A stretch of 64,000 nt of DNA from Adiantum capillus-veneris (Eukaryota > Streptophyta > Polypodiopsida > Polypodiales > Pteridaceae). Shown piece by piece: positions 1 through 11,560 of this stretch. The notes beneath the pieces are model-generated. The model had not been told where the DNA came from. It worked only from the letters and a program-made list of their open reading frames with translations, and made no database searches. Every line of letters starts with the position of its first letter. The stretch's first letter is position 1. The DNA lies in assembly GCA_014529385.2 (NCBI GenBank), contig CM043948.1:19652951-19716950 (forward strand), written 5' to 3'. The position numbers were made by a program, and so were the translations under genes.

Positions 1-2797
1 TAGACTTAACCTTGTCTGGATCAGCCTCAATGCCATTTTCTGACACCATGTGGCCCAATAACTTCACCCTTGGCTGTGCTAGATGACATTTCTTTGGATT
101 TAGTTGTCCTCCACATTCATCATATCGAGCCAATACCATCTGCAGCTTCTCATGGTGATCAACCTTACTGCTATAGACACAGAAGTCATCCATAAAAGCT
201 TTAACACAACTACCAATGAATGGTTCCAACACCCAATTTGCTCTCTCTTGATAGAAGGAAGGTCCATTTGACAACACAAATGGCAATACTGTGTAGCAAT
301 AGCAGCCCCATGGCGTAATAAAAGTCGTCTTTGTGCGGTCTTTAAGAGCAATCTTCAATTGAAAATAGCCTGAAAAACCATTACACACACTGTACCTCTC
401 ATAACCTGCCACTGAATCCAAGATCTGATCAATGAATGGAAGAGGATATGGGTTCTTCTTAGTGGCTGCATTTAAGGGTTTAAAATCTACACAAATCCTC
501 CACTTCCCATCCTTCTTTGGACTGACTACTACTGGACTCACCCATTCTGTGGTCTCCACAGGGACTATGAACCCTGCCTTCAATAACTTGTCCACCTCTT
601 CCCGCAAGGCTTCCATTTGCTCTTGACCCATCCTTCTTGGCCTTTGCCGCACTGGCTTAGCACCTTCTTTCAGCTCTATATGCATCTCTTCACCCTTGAA
701 CCCTCTGATCTCTTCATATGAAGTAATGAACAAATCAGGAAAACTAGCCAGCATATGCAAAAATATATCCTTCTCCATAGCTGAGAGGTCTCCACTAATC
801 ATTTGCATCATTAATTCCTGCTTCTTTGACAACTCAACCTTGGTTTGCATCAGCCCTTCAATCACTTCATAAGGCCCTTCACTTTCATCTTCAACCTCAT
901 TCGCAAATGCAACTAAACCAATCTCCTGGATTTCTTTGTCCATCAAAAGAAATGCAACATCAGCATCCTCATCACTGCTGGTAGTGCTATCACTGTCCTC
1001 ATCTGTCACCGTGGAAGAGTCTTCATCACTAGACTCATCCTCATCTTCATAAAGCTCCTCTAAGCGTTTCCTTGTGTCCATATTATAAAGCTTCTTGGTA
1101 CCTGTCTTTCCATAGAGGCTAATCATACCATGTCGCCAATCTTGAATAGCTCCCACTGCACGTAACCATGGTCTGCCCAGTATAATAGGATATGCTCCCA
1201 ACCCTGCTGGCATCACATGAAAATCAACCACTGCCTTTGCATCATATGCCTCCACTTCTAAGCTCTTTACAACACCCAAGCATTTTACTTTTTGATGGTT
1301 TGCCAATCTGATCCGAAAACCTGACACCCCAGCCACTGTGAGACCAATCTTCTCAACGCATGAGTGTGTTATGACACATATTTGGGCTCCGCCATCCACA
1401 TAACCTTGTCCCAAATTTTTCCTTTTATGCCACACATCTACTATTGGACAAATTTCTGGTAGCTCATCCATTGCCAACACCTTCACTGAACCTCTCTCTG
1501 GCTCTTTCTCCATTGGGTTAACCATCCTCTTCCACTGTCGCTTTAGCTTAGGCACCATCTCTATAAGCTGCCCAAAAGTAACATCTGCCTTCCTGCTCGT
1601 CAGATCCTCCTTCAAGTCATAGCTTAATTGCCCATTCCCTAGTGGAAAATATGAAACATGAAACTTTCGACGAGCTCTCCTTTTCCTCTTGGCCTTGACA
1701 TCCTCGCCTCCATGGCTCTTTCCTTTCTTCTTACTAGGACCTAGGGCACTTCTTCCTTCCTTATCCTCTGTGGTCCTCTTCCCAATAGGCATCACTAATG
1801 TATCCTCTAGCTTTGATGCCTTCTCCAAGGTGACTACACTTAGCACTTTTGTCTTTCCTTTTTCCTCCTGGGTCAGTCCACTGGTTCCTTCGTCTCCCTT
1901 AATTTCGATGCCATAATCATTTGACCTAGTTAGCACCTGTCTTGGCAATGGATACATGTCTCCCCCCATCCTTGGTGGCTTATCACATTGCGGGCTGATG
2001 TGACCCAACTCTCCACAATTATAACATGTGGGCGTCTGCCTCCAAAACCTACCATTGCTTTGTCCAACACCATTCCTAGGCCTTTCTTCACCTCCTGGCT
2101 GATTTGCAAACCTCCCTCGACCTCGATTATTTCCCACTTGACCTAGCATGTTTAGGCTGAGATTCTTCATCAAATCTACCATTTGCCTCATGTCTTGCCT
2201 TAGCCCATCATCTTGCACTGCTGTAGTGACCACTGCTGGCATAACCTGAGTAGTAACTACTGGTTCATGATGAACCCCTGACATGCGCCCTTGTAAAGAC
2301 TCTATAGGCTGAAATTCAGACCTCATTGGCAAAGACTCCACCCCTAACTGGCCAATGAGGTCCCAAAGACCAGCCAAGAACCTGTCCTTCTTCATCATGT
2401 CAGGCGGGGGTACCTGTGGTGCTAAAGCCTTGCACATTCGCTCCCATGACAATGAAAACTTACGTATGTACGCATCTACTGGCTCACCTTCCTTCTGCAC
2501 CAAACCTTGTACTTCTTGCCACACTTTGTCAGGATCTTCTATCTTCACAAACTCCACTTCCAATCCATGCCTTAGATTGTCCCAACTCAATCTTATAGGT
2601 GGATCTGCTGCACGCAACTCCTCTTCAAATGCTTTAGACCAAACTCGTGCATCACTCTTGAAACAAATTTGGAGAAGGCGTAACATTTGCGTAGGGTCAT
2701 GAATCTGGTTGCTAATGCAGGCAACCTCCATCTTTTCCAAAACTTCTTCCACATCTTCATCACTTCTTCCATGAAACTCCGGATAAGAGAAAGCCAT
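1..2797 (-). CDS. gypsy-1 gag-protease-RT polyprotein, partial, open to window edge
   Basis: Read by eye on the minus strand, this is one uninterrupted frame from an ATG at 2797-2795 to the window edge, at least 932 codons. In order it has a gag capsid region, a CCHC zinc knuckle (CYNCGELGHISPQC, near 2025-1984), a lysine/arginine-rich linker, an aspartic protease (GYVDGGAQICVI, near 1410-1370), an acidic serine/aspartate-rich spacer near 1080-960, and a Ty3/gypsy reverse transcriptase (WRICVDFKPLNAAT near 510-470; catalytic FMDD near 196-180). RNase H and integrase would lie off the left edge. The lack of stops contrasts with every other gypsy copy here and suggests a young, possibly autonomous element. 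The start was chosen because it is the first ATG upstream of the gag homology. The retrotransposon identity is secure; activity is inferred. Confidence 0.88.
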   Translation of the reverse strand, partial: MAFSYPEFHGRSDEDVEEVLEKMEVACISNQIHDPTQMLRLLQICFKSDARVWSKAFEEELRAADPPIRLSWDNLRHGLEVEFVKIEDPDKVWQEVQGLVQKEGEPVDAYIRKFSLSWERMCKALAPQVPPPDMMKKDRFLAGLWDLIGQLGVESLPMRSEFQPIESLQGRMSGVHHEPVVTTQVMPAVVTTAVQDDGLRQDMRQMVDLMKNLSLNMLGQVGNNRGRGRFANQPGGEERPRNGVGQSNGRFWRQTPTCYNCGELGHISPQCDKPPRMGGDMYPLPRQVLTRSNDYGIEIKGDEGTSGLTQEEKGKTKVLSVVTLEKASKLEDTLVMPIGKRTTEDKEGRSALGPSKKKGKSHGGEDVKAKRKRRARRKFHVSYFPLGNGQLSYDLKEDLTSRKADVTFGQLIEMVPKLKRQWKRMVNPMEKEPERGSVKVLAMDELPEICPIVDVWHKRKNLGQGYVDGGAQICVITHSCVEKIGLTVAGVSGFRIRLANHQKVKCLGVVKSLEVEAYDAKAVVDFHVMPAGLGAYPIILGRPWLRAVGAIQDWRHGMISLYGKTGTKKLYNMDTRKRLEELYEDEDESSDEDSSTVTDEDSDSTTSSDEDADVAFLLMDKEIQEIGLVAFANEVEDESEGPYEVIEGLMQTKVELSKKQELMMQMISGDLSAMEKDIFLHMLASFPDLFITSYEEIRGFKGEEMHIELKEGAKPVRQRPRRMGQEQMEALREEVDKLLKAGFIVPVETTEWVSPVVVSPKKDGKWRICVDFKPLNAATKKNPYPLPFIDQILDSVAGYERYSVCNGFSGYFQLKIALKDRTKTTFITPWGCYCYTVLPFVLSNGPSFYQERANWVLEPFIGSCVKAFMDDFCVYSSKVDHHEKLQMVLARYDECGGQLNPKKCHLAQPRVKLLGHMVSENGIEADPDKVKS

Positions 2798-3849
2798 GGC
2801 TACCCAAGTTACAATGCTTTGAGAACCCCTTTGAACACACGTGCAAGAACCCAAAACTTTTGACTACCCAATCCCCAGAAACTTCAATGGAGCTCAACTT
2901 TAGATAAGCACAAACACATGCACATCAAATGAGTTTTCATAGTCAATCATCGGAATGACAACAGGCAAAGGACATTCCAGGATCTCTCTCAATCTTCTTG
3001 GCCCAAACATAAAGACTATGCACTGCTGAAAAAAGATCTTCCTGGACACATGAACATTAATCTGAATTCTTTGAGTTAAATGAAAAGGAGTGAACTGAGG
3101 GCCATTTTGATCATCCATTAAAGCCAACCATGAAGCTCCCAAGAAGGCACACCTGACTCAACCTCTGATTTTGCCAAAATTTCAGCAGCATAACAGCATA
3201 AATGGCTCAAAATACCAAAAAACCAGCCATCATAACTTGGGAAAATTTCGACAGAGTTTCCCCAGAAGTAGAGCAGTAGGAACCCAAAATATAGACTGTA
3301 TCTGTATGCATAAACTGCCAACAATAGCACCCGAGCATCAAATAGGACTCACTAGTACATAGCCTATGGCGAGGTCACAAAAAGGGTGCTCCAGCTACCT
3401 GTATCACCAAAAGGATCTCCACATTTGAGAATCCCCCAGCTCAATAAAAACCTCACGCTATCGACCCTCACACAAAAGCTAATGCAAATCGCATATAGTC
3501 AAGTCTCAGAAATGACTATCTTCCAGACCAAGTCTCAAAAATGGCTGGGACTGCCAAATACAACCAAGTATGGCTCCACAAATGCGTACAATGGCAGTTT
3601 CCACAAGTAACGTACAATCCAGCAGACAATGCGCTCAAATAGGTGCCAAGTGATGCATACCCACAACAACTGCAAGTGACATCACCGCTAGTATATCACT
3701 GTACTCCAGCTACATGTACCTGTGTGAATCACCTGTACTTGTACCTGTACCTGTCCCTGTAACCTGTAATCTGTAATCCCGAAGCTCAAAGCTCGAAGCT
3801 CGAAGCAGAAGGTACTCGAAGAAGATCCTCCGTGGGGGCGCCAAAAGAA
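2798..3849 (-). other. gypsy-1 5' leader with candidate primer-binding site
   Basis: Non-coding stretch between the gag start and the 5' LTR. Immediately inside the LTR the minus strand reads TTGGCGCCCCCACGGAGGAT (around 3829-3846). It resembles the gypsy-6 counterpart TTGGCACCCCCACCGAGGAT at 39031-39050, so I call it the primer-binding site. The short frames in the leader have no recognisable product. A stretch at 3719-3780 consists of CCTGTA-like repeats. Confidence 0.6.
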
Positions 3850-4024
3850 TGTGAGCGGGATGAAAACACACACAGCGCCTCTATAACGACCCGACACACA
3901 CTCTTGGGAAGATACACACACACACTAAGGGGCACCACTCGGCTTACACAACACACCTGGCCGAGACAGGGAACACACCTCTGGAGTGAGAGGAAAGAGA
4001 CTATCCACTTGCCCACTCCACACA

Positions 4025-4065
<41 letters not shown>

Positions 4066-5007
4066 AAAAACCTGGGCTCAAAAGAGGAGAATTTCTGATT
4101 TTTAGATACAAATGAGCTTGGGCCAACACCAATGGGGCAAACAGCTCACACAATATGGGTAAAAGATACCAGATACAATCACAAACTAGAGTAGAAACTT
4201 CGCTCATAGGAGAAACGTACACAGAAAAACAGCAGGAAAAGAGTGAGGAATTTGGCAAAATGGACAACGCCATCGCGTCCGGAATGGCCCAAAACCCCAG
4301 TCTACAATGTCAAAGTGCTCAAATCCGACCTCAGATGAGCAGTTTACGGCCAAAACAGGCTCCAAAATGGGCAAAAACACACCTGCGGCTGTTCCTCCTC
4401 TCTTCTCCACGTTTTTTCTGGTCTTCTCTCTTTTTTTTCAGTTCCCACACTTAGCTTTATTATTTGGGCACCCTTGGCCTTTTAGATGACCTCAAACGGA
4501 TCCCGAACAGGCCAAAAACTGACCTCGCAGTGCATAGTTGTCACCTTTTTGCATCATCCGCACACCTGGCACTCATTTCTTTTCAATAATGCGTTTCGCA
4601 ACCACGTGAAGTGGACCCAAAAAGTGGTCCTAATAATGAACTTTCTGCATAACTCTCACAAGAAAACACCCACGTTGTGTCCGTCCTCATCCGCGTGCAA
4701 ATATTGACCTCGTTCGCCCTCCTGACGCAACTAGATGCCATCTGACGCACCTGCTTACCTCATGTCGTCGGCCTGCGGATAGCTTTCTCGAGAATTTTTA
4801 CGCGCTACCAACTCCTCCTTATTGTAGAAAAAACACAGTGGTACTGGTAATAGTGAAAATCGATGCACTATGTACACCCTGTCCTACCTGTACACATGTG
4901 GGCCCCACGTAACCACCTGGCTCTGAAAAATGGGCAATTCTTTATTTGATGCACCATGCATGTATATGTACATATGCGCAATCCCTTGCTCCAAAAAACT
5001 CCTAACA
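3850..5007 (-). repeat. gypsy-1 5' LTR
   Basis: On the minus strand the sequence starts TGTTAGGAGTTTTTTGGAG at 5007 and ends CTCACA at 3850, just before the primer-binding site. This gives a 1,158-bp LTR with TG...CA ends. The right boundary is supported independently: the copia gag sequence of copia-C stops exactly at 5008 and matches copia-B at 62163 onward. A (CA)n microsatellite occupies about 4023-4062. The matching 3' LTR would lie off the left edge, so the pair cannot be compared. Confidence 0.7.
4023..4062. repeat. (CA)n microsatellite in gypsy-1 LTR
   Basis: About 20 uninterrupted CA dinucleotides. They create long artificial open frames of alternating Thr/His or Val/Cys on both strands, which are not genes. 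Confidence 0.95.
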
Positions 5008-5227
5008 ACGCTTTCTACCAAAGTCAGCATAATGGTAGAAAGTGCCAATTCATCCATTTCGCTCCATTCATCTTCGTCCATATCTTCTGGTTTTATGCCC
5101 TTGAGCTTTATAGGTTTTATCTGCTTCTTTTGTACCAACACGTGCCAAATCTGCTTCTTCCACAATGGGAAATTGGTTCCATCCAGATTCTTGATATTGT
5201 AAAGAGCAGTGTTCTGTGATCCAACCA
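5008..5227 (-). pseudogene. copia-C gag N-terminal fragment
   Basis: Starts at the ATG at 5227 and runs about 73 codons to the gypsy-1 insertion. It includes the segment NLDGTNFPLWKKQ, a typical UBN2/retrotran_gag start (LDGTNF.LWK). That segment is missing from copia-B, so this copy preserves the ancestral start better than the longer copy. After 5008 the frame continues into LTR sequence and is meaningless. Confidence 0.8.
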
Positions 5228-6301
5228 TAGCTACGCTTCACAGTACTTTACTTTCTTGGGAAAAATTCGGCAGAGTTTTCCCTGTAAACTGACCTCTGAA
5301 CCAATATCAACCTGTCAAATGAACCAAGAAAGCTTCAGATTCTGCAGAAATTTTGGCAGAGTCTCCTTTGTAAAATGGCTCTAGTGTACTAAAAACATAC
5401 CAAAAAACAGCTCAAAAAACACTCTCTCTGACACTGTAAGCTGCGGGTAAACCTGTCCTGCACCTGTACTGTCTCTCATTGTCTTGTCGCTGTCCTATAA
5501 GCATAGACTGTGACAATGCCTCAATGGCAGTAAAGCAAAGATGAAATCCCAACCGTCTAACTCACAGTCAATACATCCTAGCTGCCTATCTAAGGGTGCT
5601 CGAGGGATCGCTCCAAGACCTGTATCAGCGAAAGGATCTCAACATTCAAGAATCCCCCAGCTCAATAAAACCTCACTCGACCCTCAACAAAGGCTGCAGT
5701 AAATCTGACAGTACATAGACTTCCCACAAAGTCATACATCCACAAATTTCCCATTGTATACTGTAACCGCTGCGGCGGTTGTTTGCTGTGTGACTCACAG
5801 CCAGAAAACCCTCAACAGACATACATCATCTCTGACAATACATCCCATGTGGAAGTACCTGCAATGTTAGGATGAAATCTGGAATATCAAGCAGCAAACA
5901 CAAGCTACCTGATGAACTAGTGGATGTCGCCTATAGTCTGTGTGTAGATGCGCCCGTGTCGTATGTGACACGCCTCCAAGAACTGTGAGCCGTCCTTCGA
6001 TGTGTAGACAACCACAAATCAGCACTCTGGGAGTGTCGATATCCTCAACACCTGCAGTCGTAGGCCGAAAACCCCAAATTTGCAGAGTCGGATCTGCACC
6101 CGCTAAGACCACGTAGTCGAAAATGGCCTGCGCAGAACTTTGTCGAAGCTGAATGGTGACCGAGATGTCCTCAGAATGAAATTCTGAGCACACAAGATTT
6201 GGGGCCGTGTCTTCGCCTGTCGAATTTCACTCCAATCTGAGCTAGTGACTCTAGCCTCCTGCAGTGCTGCCCCGAGCCTCGATCTGAGCTCTGAAACCAT
6301 T

Positions 6302-6493
6302 TGAAGGAGTACGAGCGGAAGTGCGACGCGAGAGAGAGTGCGAGAAGAAGAGCACGACGATATGGTGAACTCGCTCTACTGTAATGTGTAGAGCATAGTG
6401 AGTTCTTATTAGGTTTTTACAAAAGAATATGTGTACATACTTGGCGGCCCACCCACTTACCTGGGTGACCACATTGGGCTTTATACCCCAACA
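6302..6493 (-). repeat. copia-C 5' LTR
   Basis: A 192-bp LTR starting TGTTGGGGTATAAAGCCCAA (minus strand, from 6493) and ending in TCCTTCA at 6302. It is nearly identical to the four LTRs of copia-A and copia-B. The element's outer flank is GGTAG at 6494-6498; the partner flank is off the window. Confidence 0.9.
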
Positions 6494-6892
6494 GGTAGAG
6501 CTTCTGGAACAACTGACTACGGCTCATGAATTCAACGAGAAGAAATTGCAAGAAGAAAAATCTATTGTATTGGGTACAAACGCGCATGCTCAATGGCTAC
6601 AAATCCAACTTGAAGTAGCTAGTCTTCAAGTTGCTCAAGACAAGGACAGATTGAAAGATTAGAACAAGCATCTAGACAATTTGAAAGCTAATCCACAAAT
6701 GTTGACACTGTAATGCTCTAACCTCGCTTACAAGCACTTGAAAAGCAGGCCAAAGACTTGGAAACAGGGCTGAAATTGGAGCAGATTGCAACAGAGAGAA
6801 CTTTCTTTGTCATTTATGAACAAGGAATAACATTATCAAAAGCAAGTAGCTGATTTGCAAGCAGCATTGGAAGCAACTCAAGAGAAATTGAA
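6494..6892 (+). pseudogene. coiled-coil fragment of unknown origin
   Basis: An open stretch of about 55 codons rich in Glu, Gln, Lys and Leu (ELLEQLTTAHEFNEKKLQEE onward) ends at a stop near 6660. More fragments of the same character (LEKQAKDLETGLKLEQ) follow to about 6850 in broken frames. The pattern is that of a long alpha-helical coiled coil. No family is recognisable. It may be the remains of an accessory retrotransposon ORF or of a host gene. Confidence 0.35.
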
Positions 6893-8390
6893 AGGAAAGC
6901 AAAAACTCCATGAAGAAGAAGTGCCCAACATACTACCAAAAGATACTGGGGCACTGGATTTCTTAAAACTAAAAGAAGAGGTAGATCCAACTACAGTGGC
7001 CCTTGAGTCCTCTATAGCTGAGCTAGAAGCAGAACCAGGGCCTATAGATAACTTCATCGCCGTCAAAACTGAAAAAGCACTCAAACTCAACATAGAGACA
7101 GAAACCAAAGATATATGGAAAGAAGATATGGTGTGGGAATAGAGGATTATCCACTCTGCAAATGTCACCCAGCTCACACCTAAGTAGATCATAGAAACAT
7201 AGAACTAGCAATCTCTCCCATTCCCACCCATCAAGTACAAAATCCTCAAAGTGAAGGAGAGACTAGTCAAAGATCAATCTGCGAACAATACTGAGCAACA
7301 CCCATCTTGGAGGATGTATTGCCTAAATGAAATCCTAAATATCTCATCCTCTACACCCAGGCCCCACTCAATATTAGGAAGGACCCCACCTTTTTCCTAG
7401 TGCCAAGAGTGTGCAGTTGGGATAGCCATCTGTTGCTCTTCAAGAAACGTCCAACAAGGATGAAATACCCATAATTGTGTCCCCCAAAAGTTAGAACAAC
7501 AGAGGACTATATGATCTAGACTCTCTTAGAAGCAGTAGAAGTCTACAAAAGGATCCTAGATCTAGCATGTATCATGTTCATTAATATTTCCAAGATGCTT
7601 TTGACATGCATCCATAATTTTCATCAAGCAGAGTAGACTGATGTGAAAGCAAAAAATCCATGAAGAAGAAGTGCTCAACATATTGCCAAAAGAGACTGGT
7701 GATTTGTATTTCTTACAGCTAAAAGAAGAGGTAGATCCAACAACAGTGACCGTCAAGTCCTCTATAGTTGAGCTAGAAGCAGAACTAGGGCCTATAGATA
7801 ACTTCAGCATTGAAGCTAGAAAAGCACTCAAAGTCAACATAGAGATAGAAACCAAAGATATATGGAAAGAATATATGGTAGGAATAGAGCATTGTCCACT
7901 TTGAAAATGTCACCCAGCTCACATCTAAGAAAATCATAGAAACATAGCACTAGCAGTCTCTCCCATTCCCACCCATCAAGTACAAAATCCTCAAAATGAA
8001 GGAGATAATAGTCAAAGATCAAGCTGCAAAAACATTGAACAACACCTAGCTTGAAGGATGTATTGGCTAAAATGACATCCTAAATATCTCATTCTCTACA
8101 TCGAGGTCCCACTCAACATCAAGGACCTCACCTTTTCCTGAATGTCAAGAGTGTGCTGTTGGGATAGCCATCAGTTGCTCTTAAAGAAACATACAACATG
8201 GTTGAACTACCCACAATTGTGTCCCTCAAAAGGCAGATCTACAGAGGACTATATGATCTAGAATCTCTTAGAAGCAGTATAAGTCTTCAAAAGTATCCTA
8301 GATCTTGCATGTATCATGTTCATTAAAATTGCCAAGATGCTTTTGACATGCATCCATAATTTTCATCAAGCAGAGTAGACTAATGCATTG
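6893..8390 (+). repeat. tandem duplication, two units of about 750 bp
   Basis: Unit 1 (about 6893-7644) and unit 2 (about 7645-8390) align over their whole length with scattered substitutions and small indels. Each starts with AAAGCAAAAA and ends with CATCAAGCAGAGTAGACT. Each carries the same open segment with KLHEEEVPNILPKDTG or IHEEEVLNILPKETG, EEVDPTT and ETKDIWKE, about 80 codons (6855-7142 and 7671-7904). I do not recognise the product. The conserved peptide frame alongside decayed flanks suggests the duplicated piece was once coding. Confidence 0.75.
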
Positions 8391-8740
8391 TGCTACAATC
8401 TATCAAATAAATTGCCTAATGAAGTGCTTTATGGGTTTGCTTGCGTCATGGTCTTGTACTCTTATTATATGAAAAAATTTGAAGAGGCATTCTACATAGG
8501 GTTTTTTACTTTCAAATCAAAGATCTCCGGTCCTCTGGTGGAGAATCTTTGAGCTAGGTTCGCGGGATACATCTCAACACTCCTATTGACTTGCAGTTCT
8601 TGGTCAAAGCGGACAAGAAACTCAAAATCAAATATTATGATACTCTCAAAGCCCTAAAGAAGCAAAGATAGAACCACAAGTCAGAGTACTACCCAGTCCC
8701 TTGAAATTGTGTCGTGGATTACCCAATCTAAGAAGGGAAA
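8391..8740 (+). other. decayed sequence ending in a polypurine-like tract
   Basis: Broken frames without recognised domains. The last bases (AAGAAGGGAAA, 8730-8740) look like the polypurine tract that precedes a 3' LTR. Confidence 0.3.
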
Positions 8741-8913
8741 TGTTGGCACATAGCTAACATCGAGATTCTATACACTTAGCCTATGAAATGTTTCTCTGTT
8801 TTTTATCATTTTGAACATCAATATCCCTAAGCCGTTGTAATTCTTTTACTTTTGAATTATCTTGTAACCATTATGTGAATATGAGCTAGATAGAGTGGGG
8901 CTACATGCTTCCA
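8741..8913 (+). repeat. candidate short solo or tandem LTR
   Basis: Starts TGTTGGCACATAGC, ends in CCA, is preceded by a purine tract and is followed after two bases by TGGTATCAAGGAG, which resembles an initiator-Met primer-binding site. Having a polypurine tract on one side and a primer site on the other would fit an LTR shared by two tandem element copies. There is no second copy in the window, so this is tentative. Confidence 0.3.
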
Positions 8914-10690
8914 AATGGTATCAAGGAGATCCTAGGCTACTAAGAGTTAGAATCTTTTCTTATTTTTGAACCATGAACCTTTGGCTAAGGTACAAAAGCT
9001 ATTTTTTGTAAAACCTAAAGGAGATTTTTTGGGTAATAAGTGTCACAATTGACTTTAGAAGCATTGTGTACTCTCCTCCTTTCTTTTGAAGCTCATCACT
9101 CCCTTGTGAAGTGTTTGTTTGAAGTGCCATCTACTTCATTGCATACATAGGTGAATGCTCTTCGCAACATTGTTCTTTTCTCATGGTAAAACTGTGTTTT
9201 GTTGTTGCTCACCTACTCCTTAATTTGCTCATAACTTTATATTTACTTAACAAAATTGTATTTTATGCATTGGAGGGGTGAAGGGGCATCATTGCTAAGC
9301 TCTAGAGTGTATTCGGGGTTGAAAAATGGTTAGGTCAAATCTACCCTATAGATAATAAGTGCAATTTTGTTAAGTGGTCAAAAGGGGGATCTGAGGTTTT
9401 AGGCATGTGTCTTTAGATGTTGTCAACCCGTCCTATAAGTTTCATCTTGTTTCAATTTTCTTAGCTTGGTGAACTAATGAGATTTGTATGCAGTGTAATA
9501 GATAGCTTCTACTACCTATAACATGCCGTAGAGTGTAGGTTTGTGTGAGATAAGGATTGAGTGTGTTTTTGTAGAGATTGAAAACCTATCGTAAACTTCA
9601 TGACCTAGTCGACTCGATTCCATTCCATGGTATGACATTTATGTTCGCGGTTCTCACTATCACTACTATAAGATAGCGAGTCTTGGCATTCGAGAAGCCC
9701 CACAATGAGCTATTCGCCACTCGATATAGGAGACAATGTCAGATTAACACTATGAAACCCACTCCACTATTGTTTGCAATTAACAATAGTCCAAACCGTG
9801 GGTGTAGTTATTTGAGTGCTTATTTTCAAGGGTAAGAAACTCTAATCATGGCACAACATATTGAAGAGAATAGGATTAATCTGGATAGCTTAGTGTAGGC
9901 ATAAGCCGCACACTGTGGTCCTGCGGATGTCTGGACATTGCAGACTAGGACTTCATGCGGCTTTGGGACAGTTCTTCATGGGATGTCATGGGACAGGACA
10001 GGGTTTTGCACCACTCCCGATCTGTGCTGGAGCAACACGTGTATTTGGGGGAGCATACCAGTCTTTGTGTATATCTCTTAATCAATCAACATATCATTCT
10101 TATGTAATCCTGTGTTCAATTACCTATCAATGAAGAAGATGGTGTTCTGTTCCTATGTATTGTCTTGTATTCTGTCTTTATATACATTGTTGTTTATCTA
10201 ATGTAAGGAAGTGTGAGGATATCCATTCTCGTAGTGCTTATTGCTCCACTATGGAGCTGTAGGCATTACACCTAGCGACCACGATGCACTATGGGTGACC
10301 TGCTATGAACATGCATGTGCACTAGGTTGCAGGGTCTTCCTGACCCTTTTGTTCCAGTTGTGGGAGGACAACGGAGGAGAGGCGGTTTGGATGAATTCTT
10401 TTTTTCTAAACCCCAGGCTGAGGAACATGTGTCTCCGTCGCCAAGCTCGATGCGTGGTCGGCATATTTGGCATACGTGGGGTACTCCGCATAGTTAGTCA
10501 TGTCCTCCTACCATGCGCTCTCCCTATGTTGCTCCACCATCGACTCCGGTAAGCAATCTCGGGATTTCACCACCATCATCCCTGCCTCCTATTGTTTGGT
10601 AGCTCTTTCTAGGAGGGGTTACAATTGGGCAAGGGACTATGGTGCAACCAGTGGTGGGTGGTTAGATTAAGTATAGTTGCTTTTGAGGTC
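8914..10690. other. non-coding, nothing recognised
   Basis: AT-rich sequence with stops in all frames. Short frames such as 9915-10133 and 10241-10552 match nothing I know. TATA-like TTTATATACATTG at about 10175 may belong to the lost 5' LTR or leader of gypsy-2, but I cannot define LTR ends. Confidence 0.5.
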
Positions 10691-11560
10691 TTTGAACGGA
10701 AGACCCTGATGCACATTTGCGACAATTTAATAAAGTGTATGGATTGAATCATCCTGGCACTGTGGTTCCTCTCCATCGACAATCGGTGTTTGGGTCCACA
10801 CTTTCAAGGAAAGTGACAAAATGGCTGTAAGAGTATCCTGATGATCACTTTCAAACTTATGTTGAAGGTTCCAGAGCGTTCTTGTGTTGATTCAGAATGG
10901 AAAAGATGGTCCCGCAACGTTTGGAAAAGCTTCGGACGTTGCGTCAAAAGTCGTTGCCTATGAAGGATTATGCTGCAAAGTTTCAGATGCTTTTGCAGCA
11001 GGTACCTCAGGCACAACCGCTAGCAGTCTAGGTGTTGAATGATGATTTTTTGCGAGGACTCAATAAGGATCTCAGAATTGCTATGGAAATAGTGGATAAG
11101 GTAACCACTCCACTGGATAATGTTATTTCACGGGCTGTTGTGGAAGGAGAGGCCTTAGAAGATACAGAGTCACCAAGGAAATCAAAGAAAAAGAATAAAA
11201 AAAATTCTTCGTAAATCTCAAGGAAGTGGCAGTGATAATTTGGAGTCGGAGAGTGTAGACTTAGAATCCTGAGATTCAGGCAACAATGGTTCGGTGAAAG
11301 AATCGGAGGAAGCACCTCGGAAAAAATCCCAGCATCAAGAGAAAGGTGTTCCATCCGGATCGATAAAATCCTCTGCAGTGGTAGAAATTTTGAAGGAGTT
11401 GTGGTGTACTCAGTGCCGGAATCTGGGACATGCCGCTCAAGAGTGTGCAATGAATAAAAAATGGTGTGCGATTTACACAACCAACACCCATAATACAATG
11501 GAATGCTATTACAATGGTCGTGGCTGTAGGAGTCGGGATTCTTCTACATAGTAGTCACAA
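10690..11560 (+). pseudogene. gypsy-2 gag with double zinc knuckle
   Basis: Capsid-like segments are split by stops and frameshifts (for example PQRLEKLRTLRQKSLPMKDY near 10910-10970 and NDDFLRGLNKDLRIAMEIVD at 11038 onward). A first CCHC knuckle, CTQCRNLGHAAQEC, lies at 11405-11446. A second cysteine/histidine cluster (WCAIYTTNTHNTMEC) follows directly. A basic Lys/Ser linker separates capsid and knuckles. It is the gag of a plus-strand Ty3/gypsy element, not translatable as it stands. Confidence 0.75.

Larger units (their letters stand above)
5008..6493 (-). mobile_element. copia-C, Ty1/copia 5' end interrupted by gypsy-1
   Basis: The third copy of the family represented by copia-A and copia-B. 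It contains the gag N-terminus (5008-5227), a leader of about 1 kb (5228-6289), a mutated primer-binding site (minus strand TGGTTTCAGAGC, where copia-A has TGGTATCAGAGC) and the 5' LTR. The rest of the element should resume beyond the left edge, because gypsy-1 is inserted in the gag. The leader is closely repeated at 62344-63134 in copia-B. Confidence 0.85.

Noticed and set aside
1689-2702. Plus-strand frames at 1689-1916 and 2355-2702
   Set aside because: Antisense to the continuous gypsy-1 polyprotein with zinc knuckle and capsid sequence.
10241-10552. A 103-codon frame as a host gene
   Set aside because: No recognisable domain, overlapping frames on both strands and no intron signals; probably chance.
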